Below, one piece after another: positions 11,579 through 24,740 of a stretch of 64,000 nt of DNA; position 1 is the first letter of the stretch; each line of letters begins with the position of its first letter. The DNA is from Larix kaempferi (Eukaryota; Streptophyta; Pinopsida; Pinales; Pinaceae), in assembly GCA_027924585.1 (NCBI GenBank), contig BSBM01000123.1:17500001-17564000 (forward strand). Direction: 5' to 3'. The position numbers were made by a program, and so were the translations under genes. The notes beneath the pieces were generated by a model. The model did no database searches. It was not told the DNA's origin and saw only the letters and a list, made by a program, of their open reading frames with translations.

Positions 11579-14500
11579 ATGGGAAACCGAAGGAAACGTG
11601 AAAGAAAATATGATCGCTCCAGAACTGATGAAGAGGCAAGGAAAGAGAGAAACCATGAAAACATTAGAAAGTTAAGAGAAAAGAGAGAAATGGAAAGAAA
11701 CGTGGAGGCACATGGCGGTGACGAAGAAATGAAAAATGTGAATGCACATGGCGGTGATGAAGGAATGCAAATTGTATGTTGACCGAATCACGACCTCACA
11801 ATCGACAGGGGTCCATCGACTATCGACCCATGCCGCAGTCTCCCTAGGCACCGGCCCGGGCAGGTTTGAGCCCACCCAGCAACACCCGCAGAGCGGATGA
11901 GGTCTCACCCGAGGCGTCCAGGAAGAGCAAACGGAACCATGTTTCCGCCGAGGGAGGAGGAAAGTTGTGGCACTATGGTACTAACAGCAATTCCAAACAT
12001 TCATCATGAATTTCTAGCACATCGCAGCATTTAACATTACCAAAAACAGAGATTGCATATTACTTCAATCACAGCATGTTCATAAGGACAGATAACATAT
12101 TATCGCAACATTCGCATTATAACAATAGAAAACAGATAACGACATTAAGAATAAGCAACAACATGAACATCCGGCAACATTACACATAGATTGCACCAAA
12201 TCATCATCCTTATATTACTCGGCAAACCAAAAGCAGTACATAAACATCCATAGTATCTCTGTCAACCTCCGCATATATCACTTATCTCCATTCACGACTA
12301 TCGACTCTTCTAACCCTTACAATTCTCCTCTATTTATAGGCTTCTGCCGATTACAATACTTGTCCACTTTCCTAACCGACACTATGGACAATCTACTAAC
12401 TAACTTGGTCTAATGACCCAAAAACCCACATACCGCGGTACAATGACTCGACATTACAAAATATATGACCAAAAACCCGCCAACTGCAGTATACTTGACT
12501 CAATATTACAAAATATGTGGTCCAAGTGACCCAAAACCCACCAAGTGCGGTATCCTTTGGCCCAAGATACTCCTCTCGCGCCTTCATCCAACGTGTCACG
12601 GCGTCAGCAGTACCGCGATCTTTCCTCATCAAACCGCCTGCCAACATTGTCAAGGAACATGTTGATGAAAGAAATGAAGAACATGGAGGTGACAAGGAAA
12701 TGACAAATGTGGAGCAAACTATGGGTAGCATCGATATTGAGACCATGATTGGTGAGTAAACATTTTTTTATATGTTTATAATTTACTTTATAATACAACT
12801 ATATATATATTTGATTTGAAAGTTCACAATCTTATAAATTTATATTTATTTTTATGCAGGGTCGACATCCAACATACAACATCCTACCACACTTACCAAT
12901 TTACAGAGGTTAACTGGAAGCTACAACAATATCGCCATTGATGATAAGTTTTTGGAGAAATGGAAATTGAAGAAATGGGACTTCCGATTCCTGATCATAC
13001 AGCTTGTTATAGAGCAAAACAGATAGTCAAAGAATATTTTGAAGATATTTCTGTCATAGAACAATCTCAATTGTTACATGGATTGTTAAAGCGAAAATGT
13101 CTAAGAGATGCAATTACATTATTGGGCATTCAAAATGCCAAAGAGGCTAAATCAAATGAGATTGTATCACAAAATCTGACCTCGGTCCTTGCATCACTTG
13201 CAAGAAAACGATCTCATAATTTCATGGTTGCTCGTAAAGCATTTCTAACAGGGGTTGTGGCAAAAAACACTATAACCAGTCGTTTGTTGTCTATGACTGC
13301 AAGAACGTTAAAAACATCAAGAAAATTTTTATGGAAACATAAAAAATTTAGGGTTCAATTAGATGAGGATGATGAAGTTGCATGTTGGGGTTTTATCTGT
13401 AGGAAACCTTATCAAGATAGACTTCCAGATAATGTGAGGGACAGGGTGAGAGAGTTTTGGCATTTAAACTCTCGTGTCTTACCAAATGAAAAGGATGTTG
13501 TGCGACGTCGTATATCGAAAGGAAACTATGAAACTCATGCCAAACACATAATAGAGATCACTCAAGTGGAAATGTTCAAAACTTTTATGGAGAGTAATGT
13601 TGATGTGAAGATTTCCCTTAGCACATTTGTGAAGCTTAAACCATGGTATGTCAGGCCCATCGTTGTTCGCAACACATGTTGTTGTCGATACCATGTAGAA
13701 TTCGAATGATATTATGAGACATTTATAAATTTTGGCATGCATTGTTGGCCAAATAACCCCCCTCCTTCGAGTGTTCGTGAATTTGTATCTAAAATATTAT
13801 GTGCGCGAGAGAATGATCAAGTATTCTATAAGAAACAATGCGTCGGAGGTAAAAAATGTGAGGAATGTTCTGATTTGGCCCTTTTTAATGCTAACTACCC
13901 CATTGATGCAAACGATACTCAATTGTCAAATGGCATTGTGAAATGGAAGAGATATGTTTATGTTGATTATACTCATGTTACAGATTCAACGACAACATCA
14001 AGAAAGCTTAATTTAGTTGAAAGTGAGATCTCTTTGACAGATTTTATGAATTTGTTCAGGGATCAAATATATAAACATATCAAGCACTCTCACTCAGCAC
14101 GATGGCAGGACTTACAGTTCAAGCAATCATGAGATGTATTTCCAAAAGGAACAATATTATCCATTGTCGATTTTGCTGAAAATTACACTTTCACTCCGCA
14201 AAAGGAGATACAGAGTGAGGATTATCATTCAGATCAGGTATCTATACTTGTGCATATTACATATAGACATGCAGAGCTTGATGTCAATGGTCTTGATAGC
14301 AATGAAAATAATTGTGAATTGATTAAGGAGTATCATTTCTACATCAGTGATGATCGTACACATGATACATGTTTTGTCCAGCATTGTTTTGGTATGCTTT
14401 ATAAAGAATTATCAAGAAGAAGGGTCACTTTTAAAGAACATTGGGTGTGGTCAAATGGTTGTGCTGGTCAGTTTAAATTGGCACGATCATTCTTATGGTT

Positions 14501-15438
14501 GTCTCACCTTCATAGAAACATGGATATTCACCAAACATGGATCTTTTTTGGAACGGGATATGAAAAAGGAGAACATGATGGTGCTAGGGCCTGCGTGAAA
14601 CGTGCACTTAGGATATATCAAATGAATCACTCTGCTTCTCGCCTTGCAAATTCAAACGATGTTGTTAATTGGTGCAAACAAAATTTGAGCCATGAATTCA
14701 ATGAAAGGATGGGTAATGTGAGAAGGTTTTTCTGGAATATTGCAATGGGTGATGTTGATAGATCAATGCCACATAATTGTATTGCAATCCTGAAAACAAG
14801 GGGCTTACACTCCATTAGGAGTAAGAAAATGGAAAATATACACGCAATCGAGAAATGGAAGTACTCTTGCTTCTGTCTTGCATGTATTGATGATGTAGAG
14901 TCTTTGGATGAGTGTCAAAACCAAACTAACAAATTTGTGAAACCATGGAGACACCAAGAATTGACACCATTGCCCCCATTTGGAAATATCAGCGATGTAG
15001 AGCGCGACAATGAAGTGGTTGTGATTGACAAAGATTGCAATCGTGTTTATGATTTGGTTAGAGAAGGTGATGTACTTGATGTCATTGCACCGGAAAATAA
15101 TCCAGAAAAAAGTGTATTATTATTTATTGAGATGCACTAGGTCGAAAAGCACGTTAATGCAAGAATTTAAAAACCCTTCAAATTATACGTATGCAGTGGG
15201 TTCAATGGTTTTAATGGGACATTTCTTTGTAGAAGTAAGGAAATGTAAAGACCATATTCTTTTTCAAGACTACAAGTCAGATGTTATATGTGTTCAATAC
15301 AGTCATTTGGTCATAGCAGCCCGGTTGCAGTTGAAGGCAGTGAAGAGTAGGGAAAATTCCAAGCATCGACAATGGAAATTGTCGATAGAAGATCATAATG
15401 CCATTCTTGAAAATATGCCACTAGCACATTTCATATGA
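11579..15438 (+). pseudogene. Transposase of the 20.7-kb element (decayed, unassigned superfamily)
   Basis: Exon 1 starts at ATG 11579 with a very basic, Arg/Lys/Glu-rich helix, then three HGGDE(E/G)M-type repeats, and ends at 12751 before a GTGAGT donor. It is interrupted by a solo LTR (11777-12646) whose removal keeps the frame and the third repeat. Intron 12752-12859. Exon 2 reads through 12860-15438 with a frameshift near 12955, TGA at 13707 and 14130, and a frameshift near 15125. A cysteine cluster (CVGGKKCEEC, about 13840) is followed by YVDYTHVTDS and a C-terminal core WVWSNGCAGQFK...FFGTGYEKGEHDG...CVKRAL (14443-14610). That core recalls an uncharacterised DDE-like family with SDGC...QFK...HGKG...DG motifs; here Asn sits where I expect Asp and YEKG where I expect HGKG. 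Too broken to be active as it stands. Confidence 0.7.
11777..12646 (-). mobile_element. Solo LTR nested in transposase exon 1
   Basis: 870 bp beginning TGTTGACC and ending GCCAACA (TG...CA with TGTTG/CAACA inverted ends), flanked by TTGTA (11772-11776) and TTGTC (12647-12651), a 5-bp target duplication with one mismatch. On the minus strand it has a good TATA box (TATAAATAGAGG, about 12327-12338), so the LTR points left. No internal retrotransposon sequence remains. Excision rejoins ATG CAA ATT GT(A/C) AAG GAA in frame. Confidence 0.8.
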
Positions 15439-15481
15439 ATCAAGAACACATCAAGGTTGACGAATTTTTTCTTTGATTCTA

Positions 15482-15512
15482 GGGAGGGTGGGTGGGTGGG
15501 TGGGGGGGGGGG
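15482..15512 (+). other. G-run cluster (G-quadruplex-type) after transposase stop
   Basis: Starting 44 nt after the transposase stop, five GGG runs separated by single A or T are followed by a 12-G run, fitting the G3+N1-7 quadruplex pattern. It would lie in the 3' UTR of the transposase transcript. Could be merely simple-sequence expansion. Confidence 0.6.
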
Positions 15513-18500
15513 ACAAATGAGCTTCCACCTTCACGTGGTTGGCCTCACCAATAGAGAATATATATAATTCTTGAAACTAAGAGAAGCTCTTTCTAACAAC
15601 ATATCCAATGATAACTCAAGTCTCATATTAAACTTTTAACTTCACCATTATATGAAAATGATCACATTAATGACTCCTTCTAAATAGGATTCATTCATGC
15701 TAGGCATAGTGACAAGATAGAAAGTGGAGCATATTATTAGGCATTGGCTTAATGAATATATGATGGATTATATTTTTTTCACAAACATATACAAGTTATT
15801 TTGGTTTCTACTCCCCTTTTCTACCAGTCTGACATTATTCTTTTGTAATAAGAGTCTAGGAAATTTTGCTTTCTAGTGGCCTTATTTACTAATCCAATGT
15901 TATTGTTCTATACTAATAGTAATTGATGAATGTCTACTTTCTAAATGCCTTAATTGCCAAGGTGGCATTATTATTCTTTAGTATGAATTCATGAAATGAT
16001 TTTTTCAGTGTTCTTATTTACCAAGACGATATTACTAAATTCTATAATGTGAGTTCATAAAGTTTGATAGTTATACTACATTACAAACTAAAATAACAAA
16101 ACGACACTACGACAAAACACTGGAAATTCAAGAAATTAAAGTAAACAGATTCATGCCCAAGTCGGGCGTTAGTTTCTTTGTCTACCCAAGGCTCCAGTCC
16201 TTCATTCTCCAGGTGCACTAGGTTGGCATTGATATCCATGGTTGTGTGGAGGGTTTATATAGAAGTGTCCATCAGCTCCAAATGGCATGCACCCTAGGAA
16301 ATGTTATCAAACTTTCCAAATACTTGTTGAGTTTGGTGAGTCAGCACAAGTCTGCTGTGAAATGAGTACTCGATAGAGACTCGCCTGGCATACTCACCAC
16401 TCACTAGACTCGATCGAAACTCTCCAAATGTGCAAAAATCGCTACAAACTCACCTAAATCGCCAGAGACATTCTCCTTATCTTTCATTTTCTATACTTAT
16501 AATTCAATCTTTAACATTACCATTAATTGTTTTAGGATTTTTTCAAGTGGTTACAACCTCATTGGACTTCATATGCAAAAATTAGAATTTTAGATCCCAT
16601 TCAAAATTCAACGGACTTAACAATGTTCAGGGTTTCAATATTGCAATGTTTACATGGGATTCTATCATGTATGATGGTAGGGGATTGTCATTTAATCAGG
16701 CGCATCAACCCCTTTATGTACCTCGATGTTGGAGGTGCTGATTGTTTAACTCCATTGTCATGGCCTTAGTAAAAATGTGCCCTTCACTCAATCAAAATTA
16801 CTTATTAGGAATGCAAAGCTTTTTCTACATTTTTTTAATGCTTGGATTAGGAGGTTTCATCAAAATTGTAGGGTGTCAAATAATTTCCTTGGAGGATCAA
16901 ATTTGAGAATCTTTGGAGGCAAGGGATAGATCCTAGAGGTGGGGGGCATAAGGTGCTATTGATGAATGGGATACCAATTAAGTCTACGATTTTGGTGATA
17001 TGTAGTTATTTGTTGTGGCATGAAATTTTGAATTTTCTTTTACTCCAGAGACAATTTAGAGCCTCTTTGTTTATTTATCTTGGGATCGATATGGATTGCA
17101 CATTTTCCTCAACCTATAACTGTTATTATGTTTGAGGTGGTGTGGAGATTGTTTTATCCATCAATTGTTTTCCAAACTTCAGGTTCTTGGTTACTAAATT
17201 GCTCACCGGTTTTGCATATTCTAGCTTGGCGATTGGAGTCCTTTCTTCACTATGGATATCTTCTTGAGTTTCTGCAAGAATATTCAAGTAAGTATCATGT
17301 TGCAACTTACGATTTAACCTGTTTCTCCTTTTGTTTTTTCATTTCTTCTTTTGTGCTCCTTGTTTACTTTTTGTAATTCAACCCTCTTCCTTTTTGTAAT
17401 TCAACCCTCTGATTTTTGTGCTTACAAAACTAGAAAATCTGTTAGCACTTTTATGCTTACACATTTGCATTATGGGATATTGATAAAAAATAAATAATCC
17501 TTCCTATTAGATGTACATTGTAAAGAAGAACATCTTCATTGGTTTGGTATTCGCAAGTTTAAATTTACAAATTGAAAATTCCTTAGAACTTTTGTGCTTA
17601 CACATTTGCATGGACGAAAGTTGAAAGAAAATAAAGCGTCCTTGACTTTGGTTTCCTAAGGCCTGACTACCTTTATTGCTATTTTCCTGATTTTGTTCGT
17701 CATATGTGCTATTAACACACAAATTCCTAGACCTTTTTACCAGAATAGCTATATGAATACTTATATTAAGAGAGTTGTCTCATGGTAATAAATACTGCAA
17801 ACAACAACTATTACATATATTGCATACTGATGGAGACGAGAGACCTGCAAACAACAAATTGAATTATTTGTTGTAAATGATGGAAAAATTTAATGCCGCC
17901 TTTTATCATCTACGATTAAGACATTGATTATGAATCTTGTAGTTGTGGCAAATCGTTAAACAGTAAATGTTTTTTACATATTAATTCTACTGCATTTTCA
18001 GCACATCTTTTTATGAAGTTTCGGTTTTGGATTTCATTTCTAATCCAAATTACCAACCTTTCTTGATTATGTTCAAACATTCTTGGTAAAATGCATATCG
18101 CGATGTTAATAGAGAATTAAACACTAAGCTCACATGTGCAAAAATCTGATACAAACGTTTAATCTACTGAACATATTGCATCTAGCCACATTGTGATATT
18201 CAATCACATATTGCTAAAATATGCAGGATCCTGCAAGGCATCAATTCTAAGGCATCCAAACATGCCTCATTCTGTTCAAGCAGAAGAAAAACAACTGAAA
18301 AGAAGGAGATGGCATTTTTTTATTGTTATTTTTGTAAAATGTATCTACTGATGTTAATAGTGAATTAAACATTAAGTTATGCTTACACAAAATATGATAC
18401 AAATCCTTAATCTAGAAGAGCCACTACTGAACATATTGCATCCAATCAAATTTTGCTTCAATGTCTTTTACATTTCTAACATCTGCAGAATATGCCAGAC

Positions 18501-18666
18501 ATCCTATTCTAATTAAATAAGTAAAAATAATTCATTTTCATTATAATTAGAAATATAATTTATATTACTAAACCCATATGATATATGTCAAGATAAGAAT
18601 ATTCTTTCAATACTTTGAATATTGAAAGTGAAATATTAAGAGGTCTTAGATGGTAATAGTTCTTTC
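15513..18666. other. Non-coding interior of the transposon
   Basis: No family resemblance in the short ORFs here. Diverged duplications are visible, for example 'gatgttaatag(a/t)gaattaaaca...actgaacatattgcatc' at about 18100-18185 and 18350-18445, and 'tttttgtaattcaaccctc' twice near 17370-17410. Confidence 0.4.
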
Positions 18667-19006
18667 AATACTTATGTATATTTAGAATTCAATATTAATA
18701 AGTTTTAGATTATCATTGTCAAAATCTACAATTTCAATTAATTTCTTTCTACATTTAAAACATGACAAATATATAAATTCCATATAGAGTATAATTCATA
18801 GTATCTATCGTTATCTATCAGTCACCTATCACCTATAATACTTATGTATATTTAGAATTCAATATTAATAAGTTTTAGATTATCATTGTCAAAATCTACA
18901 ATTTCAATTAATTTCTTTCTACATTTAAAACATGACAAATATATAAATTCCATATAGAGTATAATTCATAGTATCTATCGTTATCTATCAGTCACCTATC
19001 ACCTAT
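18667..19006. repeat. Perfect 170-bp tandem duplication
   Basis: 18667-18836 and 18837-19006 read identically by eye, beginning 'aatacttatgtatattta' and ending 'cagtcacctatcacctat'. Identity implies a recent local duplication (or an assembly duplication). Confidence 0.9.
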
Positions 19007-19456
19007 AGAATTCACAACCTAATAATAACCCATTAAATTATTAGCTGAAAAAATACATAAAGATAGGTGCACATGAAAGCCTTTTATTTGTAAAAGAGAA
19101 GTGGTTTATCATGCCCACCATTGACCACGTCAACACCAAGAGGTCCATATGTGATTGACAATATATATAATGCATCCCACCAACATCCAACTATATATAA
19201 AATACCACGACACCCATAAAGGTTTCAAATATGATTCATATGCATATCCAAATGTAAAAATATTACACAGGGTTACAAATATGATTCATATGCATATCCA
19301 GAAGGTTACACAACTGTCCACATATCAGTGGAGTAACTAACATCTGCAAAATGTAAAACTGTATCCAAAGACAAAAGGTAAAAATGCAGCAACCAGAAGT
19401 TGCACAGATTGTCCTTCAAAAACTGTTATCTCTACCTCTGGCTCCCAGCACAGATC
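19007..19456. other. Non-coding stretch with short repeats
   Basis: Contains a near-tandem repeat of 'acaaatatgattcatatgcatatcca' at about 19223 and 19273. No gene recognised. Confidence 0.35.
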
Positions 19457-21240
19457 TTATCCTGTGAAAAGTGGTGACATCCTTCCACACCTGTTTGGTA
19501 TATGTGAAACCCAGTAACAGGTGTTCCACAGTTTCTCCCTCCAAATGACATAAAGGACAACTCCATCATATGCATAAATTGATTGAAACATATATGGACT
19601 TTCATTCAACTCTTTTAAGTCCAAATTTATTTCCAAATCTTCAGCAGACACAGCTCTTGGAAGATCCTGTGATGAACATATAACCATAGCTATCTTATGA
19701 AGTTGAATAAGTGCAAAAGAGACATCATTATCACAAACTTAATAGACAAGGGAAAGATGGGGAAAACATCCAATTCATGGCCAATTTAATAAATGGGCAT
19801 ACAAATTAGAGAAACAAGTTGTATCTGTGTAAATCTATTTGAGACGTTGACTAAAACCCACTAATATGGAAAGGCTCATAAATGGTGGAAAGCAACTGCA
19901 GTATGACCAAACAAGGACTAGTAAACCAAGTATATTATCCCTGAGAAAAAGGTCTAGCTTGATAACTTCCTAAAGGAGAAGACATTTTTTGGTCCCTATT
20001 TATGTCAATCAAGGTAAGAAATTCCTCCTTGTAACTGTGCAATTGGATTCTAATTACAATCAGTATATTTATGGTTGATGACTCAACTTACATGTTCCAC
20101 TGGAACAACTTTTCAGAGGAGCAAATTTTATAGTATTCCATTTAGCTAAGGATCTGGCTTTTGGAAAAACTTGTGCAACCCCCCAACCATAGGATTCCTT
20201 CTTATAATTCTTGTGCGTTAATGAAAAGACTCAAGAGTTATGGTTTAAAATAAAGTCCCTTGAGTTCCCTCCCAGATACATAGGACAAGCATGAATTTTC
20301 ACTTACATTATAAATGCATGACAAAAACAAAAGTGGTATTCCAATACGTGCCATAACCAAATAATTTGATCACCAGCTTCAGTGTACTCATGATACTCCA
20401 TATGGTATTTCCCATCATGTACACATAAACCAGCATACCCTCTCCGTACAACATTAGATCCATATCTTCAAGTTCTAAAGCTCAAAGAAATTGTTGAGGT
20501 GTTGAATTCCCAAGCAAATCATAAATTCCCCAAGCAAAGCATTTAATTTGATCTGCAACGGGTGTCACAAAATGACATTGAATCATTAGCTTGACATATT
20601 GATGTCAATTCTTACTATTTACAATCAAGTCCCTACACCCTGGACAAAGTTCCATAACCTTTCGGGAACCTAGTTCTTTAACTCTATCACAAATGTGAGT
20701 CCTAGTAGATCCTTGTCTAGAAGATCTAGATCCATTTCCAAGATTTTATTGCAACTTGAATACAAGTATGATCTGGATCTTGTGTATCTTCCCAGGAGAT
20801 AGAGATATCAGTGAATTGTTTGAAGAATGTTCGAGTTAGGGAATTGTCGATTTGGACCCTATGCATCAATGCCAAACCAATGCACACTGACGGTTGCTTT
20901 GAAACAGAGCAAGCAATAACATAACCAAAGGCAAAGTCGCCCCTGACAACTGAAACACATTCATGTGTTCCAAAGGAGAAACAACCTTTGTAGACATCTT
21001 CAGAAACTCTTTGGCTTGATTGCAGATGCTATCCTGCAGATGGGTCAGCTTTCTTTGCAGATTGGGTGCTTGCTCAACCATCGTGCACATAAATCTAATA
21101 GTAGACATGAAATCATTTATAAGTTTCCATGACTGAGGAAGAGCTATTCTCCCATGCGAGCGACCAAATTAATCATTGCATCATTAAAAACATGGAAATC
21201 CCCTAATGTCTGGTCATACTGCATTTGTTCCCATCCATAA
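19457..21240 (-). pseudogene. Two exon-like coding fragments, unidentified
   Basis: Minus-strand reading at 19457-19687 gives an open 76-codon piece (ICSSQDLPRAVSAEDLEINL then YAYDGVVLYVIWREKLWN). At 20866-21240 a second piece reads EQMQYDQTLGDFHVFNDAMI, LVARMGE, then after a stop and frame change FMSTIRFMCTMVEQ and LTHLQDSICNQAKEFLKM. The amino-acid texture is protein-like, but I do not recognise a family. They may be remnants of a host gene captured by the transposon, or upstream parts of another element protein. The frame lesion near 21145 suggests decay. Confidence 0.35.
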
Positions 21241-21669
21241 ATGGATTTTACCTTAATAGATACATCAATAAACTCAATCAAAGAATTTTTTTATGGTACT
21301 CTTTCACAAAAAATCAATAACAAATATAAGCACTAAGACTGAATGATAGTATAACTAGGGCTAGATATTTTCTAACTAGGGATAAGGAAAGCCTCCTGGA
21401 ATCATACTGTTGAAGAGGGCGACCAAAAATACTACCTCAATCACATCAAAAAGGAACTTCCACACTTATTTCAGCATATAAATAAACCTGTGACTGCTTT
21501 TCATTACTTCTAAAAAAAAACTGCTACAAGAAAACAATGAACTGCTAACTGCTCAATCGAAAACTAAATAAATAAACCTATACCTCTGCCTTCTCTTTTA
21601 TAGATTGAGATTAAAAGTACGTACAAGGAATCTGGAGCAGTATTTTTTTACAACTAGAGAAGATCCATC

Positions 21670-24484
21670 TCAACCTTCGGACTGGAACACCAATGGCTCC
21701 TCGTTTTCTGTGGGCTGCAAAGTCAAAATGAAAGTTAATATATATATATATACAAGTTTGGGGACAAAATATACCAAAAGTAATTAAATATTATCAAAAA
21801 TAAATATCCATACCTGCATCCTCTGCAGAAATTGTGAAACTAGAATTTCCTCAACATCTATATTTGTGCCACTAGCCTCTGTTTCTTCTAGGTCAAGAAA
21901 ATTTGTATTATCAAAGCCGTCATCATTCATGAATTTGGTATACTACATGAATTTCATATAATTTATAGAAATTAGATTTGGAGAATAAAAACATTAGATT
22001 TCATATAATAAATTTCATATATTATAGCATACTTATGTATGCCTCTGTTTTGATTTTGTCCAACGATGACTCACTTATAATTGTCTCTACAGTACACTGC
22101 ATACTGCTCAATTTCTAATCGACTCATACTTTTCAAGCGATCATCAGAATAATCATCAAATGGACCTTCATCCATATTGGTTGAAGATGACATAGTATTT
22201 ACGCCGATTTCCACCCCTGCCAATGTAGCCCCAACACGCTCTTTTATCTCTTCCCTCACCCCTCTTGCTATTTGGGATGTCATTTCCAACTCCTCTAGAA
22301 AAGCAATGACTCTAGGATGTGGCTGTACTAACCGAGTAATCAGACGCATATAATGAACATCTCATCGTGCATCAGGTCCTTCATATGTACGACCTTTTCC
22401 AGCACCATAGAAACTGGATCCTATATCTGTATAGTCGGGGTCCATGTGAAACCGAAACTCTGCAATCAACATCTTAACAAAATACTGAGGAACCTCACCA
22501 TTATTTGGGAACTTCCCATATGCACACAAAAACCTCGAATAAATATGTGGTGCAATCAGTGGATCATTGAATCTTGTGATATTTAGACTTTTTTGTCTCC
22601 AAGCCGCAAGTCAAAACATGAAAAGACCATTTATTTTGTGACAATTTTTTTTATTTCTTCAAACTTGTGGTGACCCATCACTGACAATCGCCTCCTACGT
22701 ATCATGTCATGAAAATTATGGGTTGATGGTCCAACCCCAAGATATGTCTCGAGCAAACTATTCAGATTGTGCAAAACAATTTGGAAACACTATTGAGTAC
22801 CAACAGAGAGATTTGAACTCTCAAGTTCTGTCCACAATCTCAAGGAATGCTCCTTCATCTCTTCAACAGTCAGCATAGCGATGTTGTCTTCCCAAGGATT
22901 CTCCTCAGGAACATATCTAGGATGACTGTAAAGAGGATCATATCTTTCATTGCGAGCATACTAATGCCCCGGGCGACCTCTCCTAGTCTCGGGAGGTGGA
23001 TTAGGATCAGGGGCAGCAAACCCTATAAGAAGTAAAATGCACATGCAAGTATTAAAATCTATATATATAATTTGTCAATCAAATTATTACACATTTAAAT
23101 AAAATGTCTTCATTATAAATACCTGATGGAACCTCTGCATTAGCATGAACATTGTGTGAAATAGAAATAAAGTCTTGCGCCCCATCATTATTGTTAGAAT
23201 GTCCAGAAGCCCCTGTAGAAAACCAAAAATTGGCAATCACATGTAAGTTTACACGAAAAATCATGTAAATTTTTCACAAATAAAATAGTCATATCAAACA
23301 AAAATTCTAGTCAGAATGTATGTAAACAATCTTTACCTGGCGATGGCGTATCTGAAGAATAAGACACTAAGGGTGTCATCTGTGTTTGTCCACCGGCCCC
23401 TGTAGACCCCTCAGATAGATGACTATCATGGTGAGAGCCACCACCTGTGCACAATAAGATCTTAGAAAGATGTGTAAAAGAAGATTTATGTTTATATAGA
23501 CTTGAGCATGAATTGAATAACAATTGAATTTACTTGACGATGCCCTCAGGGAGTGTCGTTGCATAGTAGCCAAGTTTGCTTCACCCTGAAGCTATCACAA
23601 GCTGTGCATGATAAAAAAAATTCACATATTAAAAAACATGTCAAACAAGAATTCTAGTCAGAATGTATGTAAACAATCTCTACTTGGCAATGGCATCCTC
23701 TGTGCTTTTCCACCGGCCCCTGTAGACCCCTCAGGCAGACGTCTGTCATGATGAGAGCCACCACCTGTGCACAACAAGATCTTAGAAAGATGTGTAAAAG
23801 AAGATTTATGTTTATATAGACTTGAGCGTGAATTGAATAACAATTGAATTTAACTGGCGAAGACCTCAGGGAGTGTCGCTGCATAGTAACCAAGTTTACT
23901 TCACCCTGAAGTTGTGAAGTTGTGCATGATAAGAATTTTCCACATATTAAAAAACATGTCAAACAAGAATTCTAGTCATAATGTATGTAAACAATCTCTA
24001 ACTGGCGATGGCATATATGAAGAATAAGACACTAAGCGTGTCCTCTATGTTTGTCTACCGACACCTGTAGACCCCTCAGAAAAACGTCTGTCATGGTGAG
24101 AGCCACCACTTGTGCACAACAAGATCTTAGAAAGATGTGTAAAAGAAGATTTATGTATATATAGACTTGAGCATGAATTGAATAACAATTGAATTTACCT
24201 GACGATGACCTCAGGGAGTGTCGTTGCATAGTAGCCAATTTTGCTTCACCCTGAAGCTCTGAAGCTGTGCATGATAAAAAATTTCCACAGATTAATAAAC
24301 ATGTCAAATTTAAATTTACCAAATTTAACATTGTTCACTTGTGCATGATGAGAAATTCTCACATTAAAAGCATGTCAAAACGTGTCAAACAAGATAAATA
24401 TATTTCAGATTAACAATCGAATATACCTGACTGCATCACATGTCTTTGTCTAGCACTGATGGTAGATGTCTCTGGATGATCCAT
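21670..24484 (-). pseudogene. Multi-exon accessory gene of the transposon (unknown product, decayed)
   Basis: Reading leftwards: ATG at 24484 (MDHPETSTISARQRHVMQS), donor after 24427; then repeated exon pairs in 23304-24310; exon 23123-23212 (30 codons); a large exon 22075-23022 ending at a GTGAGT donor; exon from about 21940 to 21814; terminal exon 21714-21670 (TENEEPLVFQSEG then TGA). Most junctions are AG|GT and phase 1. The large exon encodes blocks such as HNFHDMIRRRRLSVMGHHK, FPNNGEVPQYFVKMLIAEF and VREEIKERVGATLAG, with stops at 'GH*YAR', 'GTQ*CF' and 'PDAR*DV' and a frame change near 22620. No known domain recognised. Position inside the element and matching decay suggest a transposon-borne second gene, like the DNA-binding partners of other DNA transposons; that role is inference. 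Confidence 0.5.
23304..24310 (-). repeat. Tandem triplication of a two-exon unit
   Basis: Three units starting at 23304, 23651 and 23969 (steps of 347 and 318 bp), each beginning 'attctagtca(g/t)aatgtat'. Each contains a 66-bp exon (QGEA(K/N)LATMQRHSLR) and a 108-bp exon (GGSHHD.RLSEGSTG); both are multiples of three and flanked by phase-1 introns. The middle unit lacks about 30 bp in its second exon, the first unit's short exon is 68 bp, and the third unit has lost one GT donor, so decay followed duplication. Confidence 0.8.
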
Positions 24485-24740
24485 GTGTCCTTGTTAAGAC
24501 AAAATGAGAAATCAACCATTTTATAAATATCTCCAGGAATTAGAAAATGCAGCAAAATAAACTACAATGTAGTATCTCTATTGTTTGCAACAAATCTATC
24601 ACATTCAAGAGACAATAACAACCACGGCTGTTTAACTATTAAAACATGGAGTACCTATGTTGATAAATGCACATTAATATGTGTCACTTTCCTACAATGT
24701 AAATGGAGTACACCTTGGACAATTAAATATGCTACTTTAA

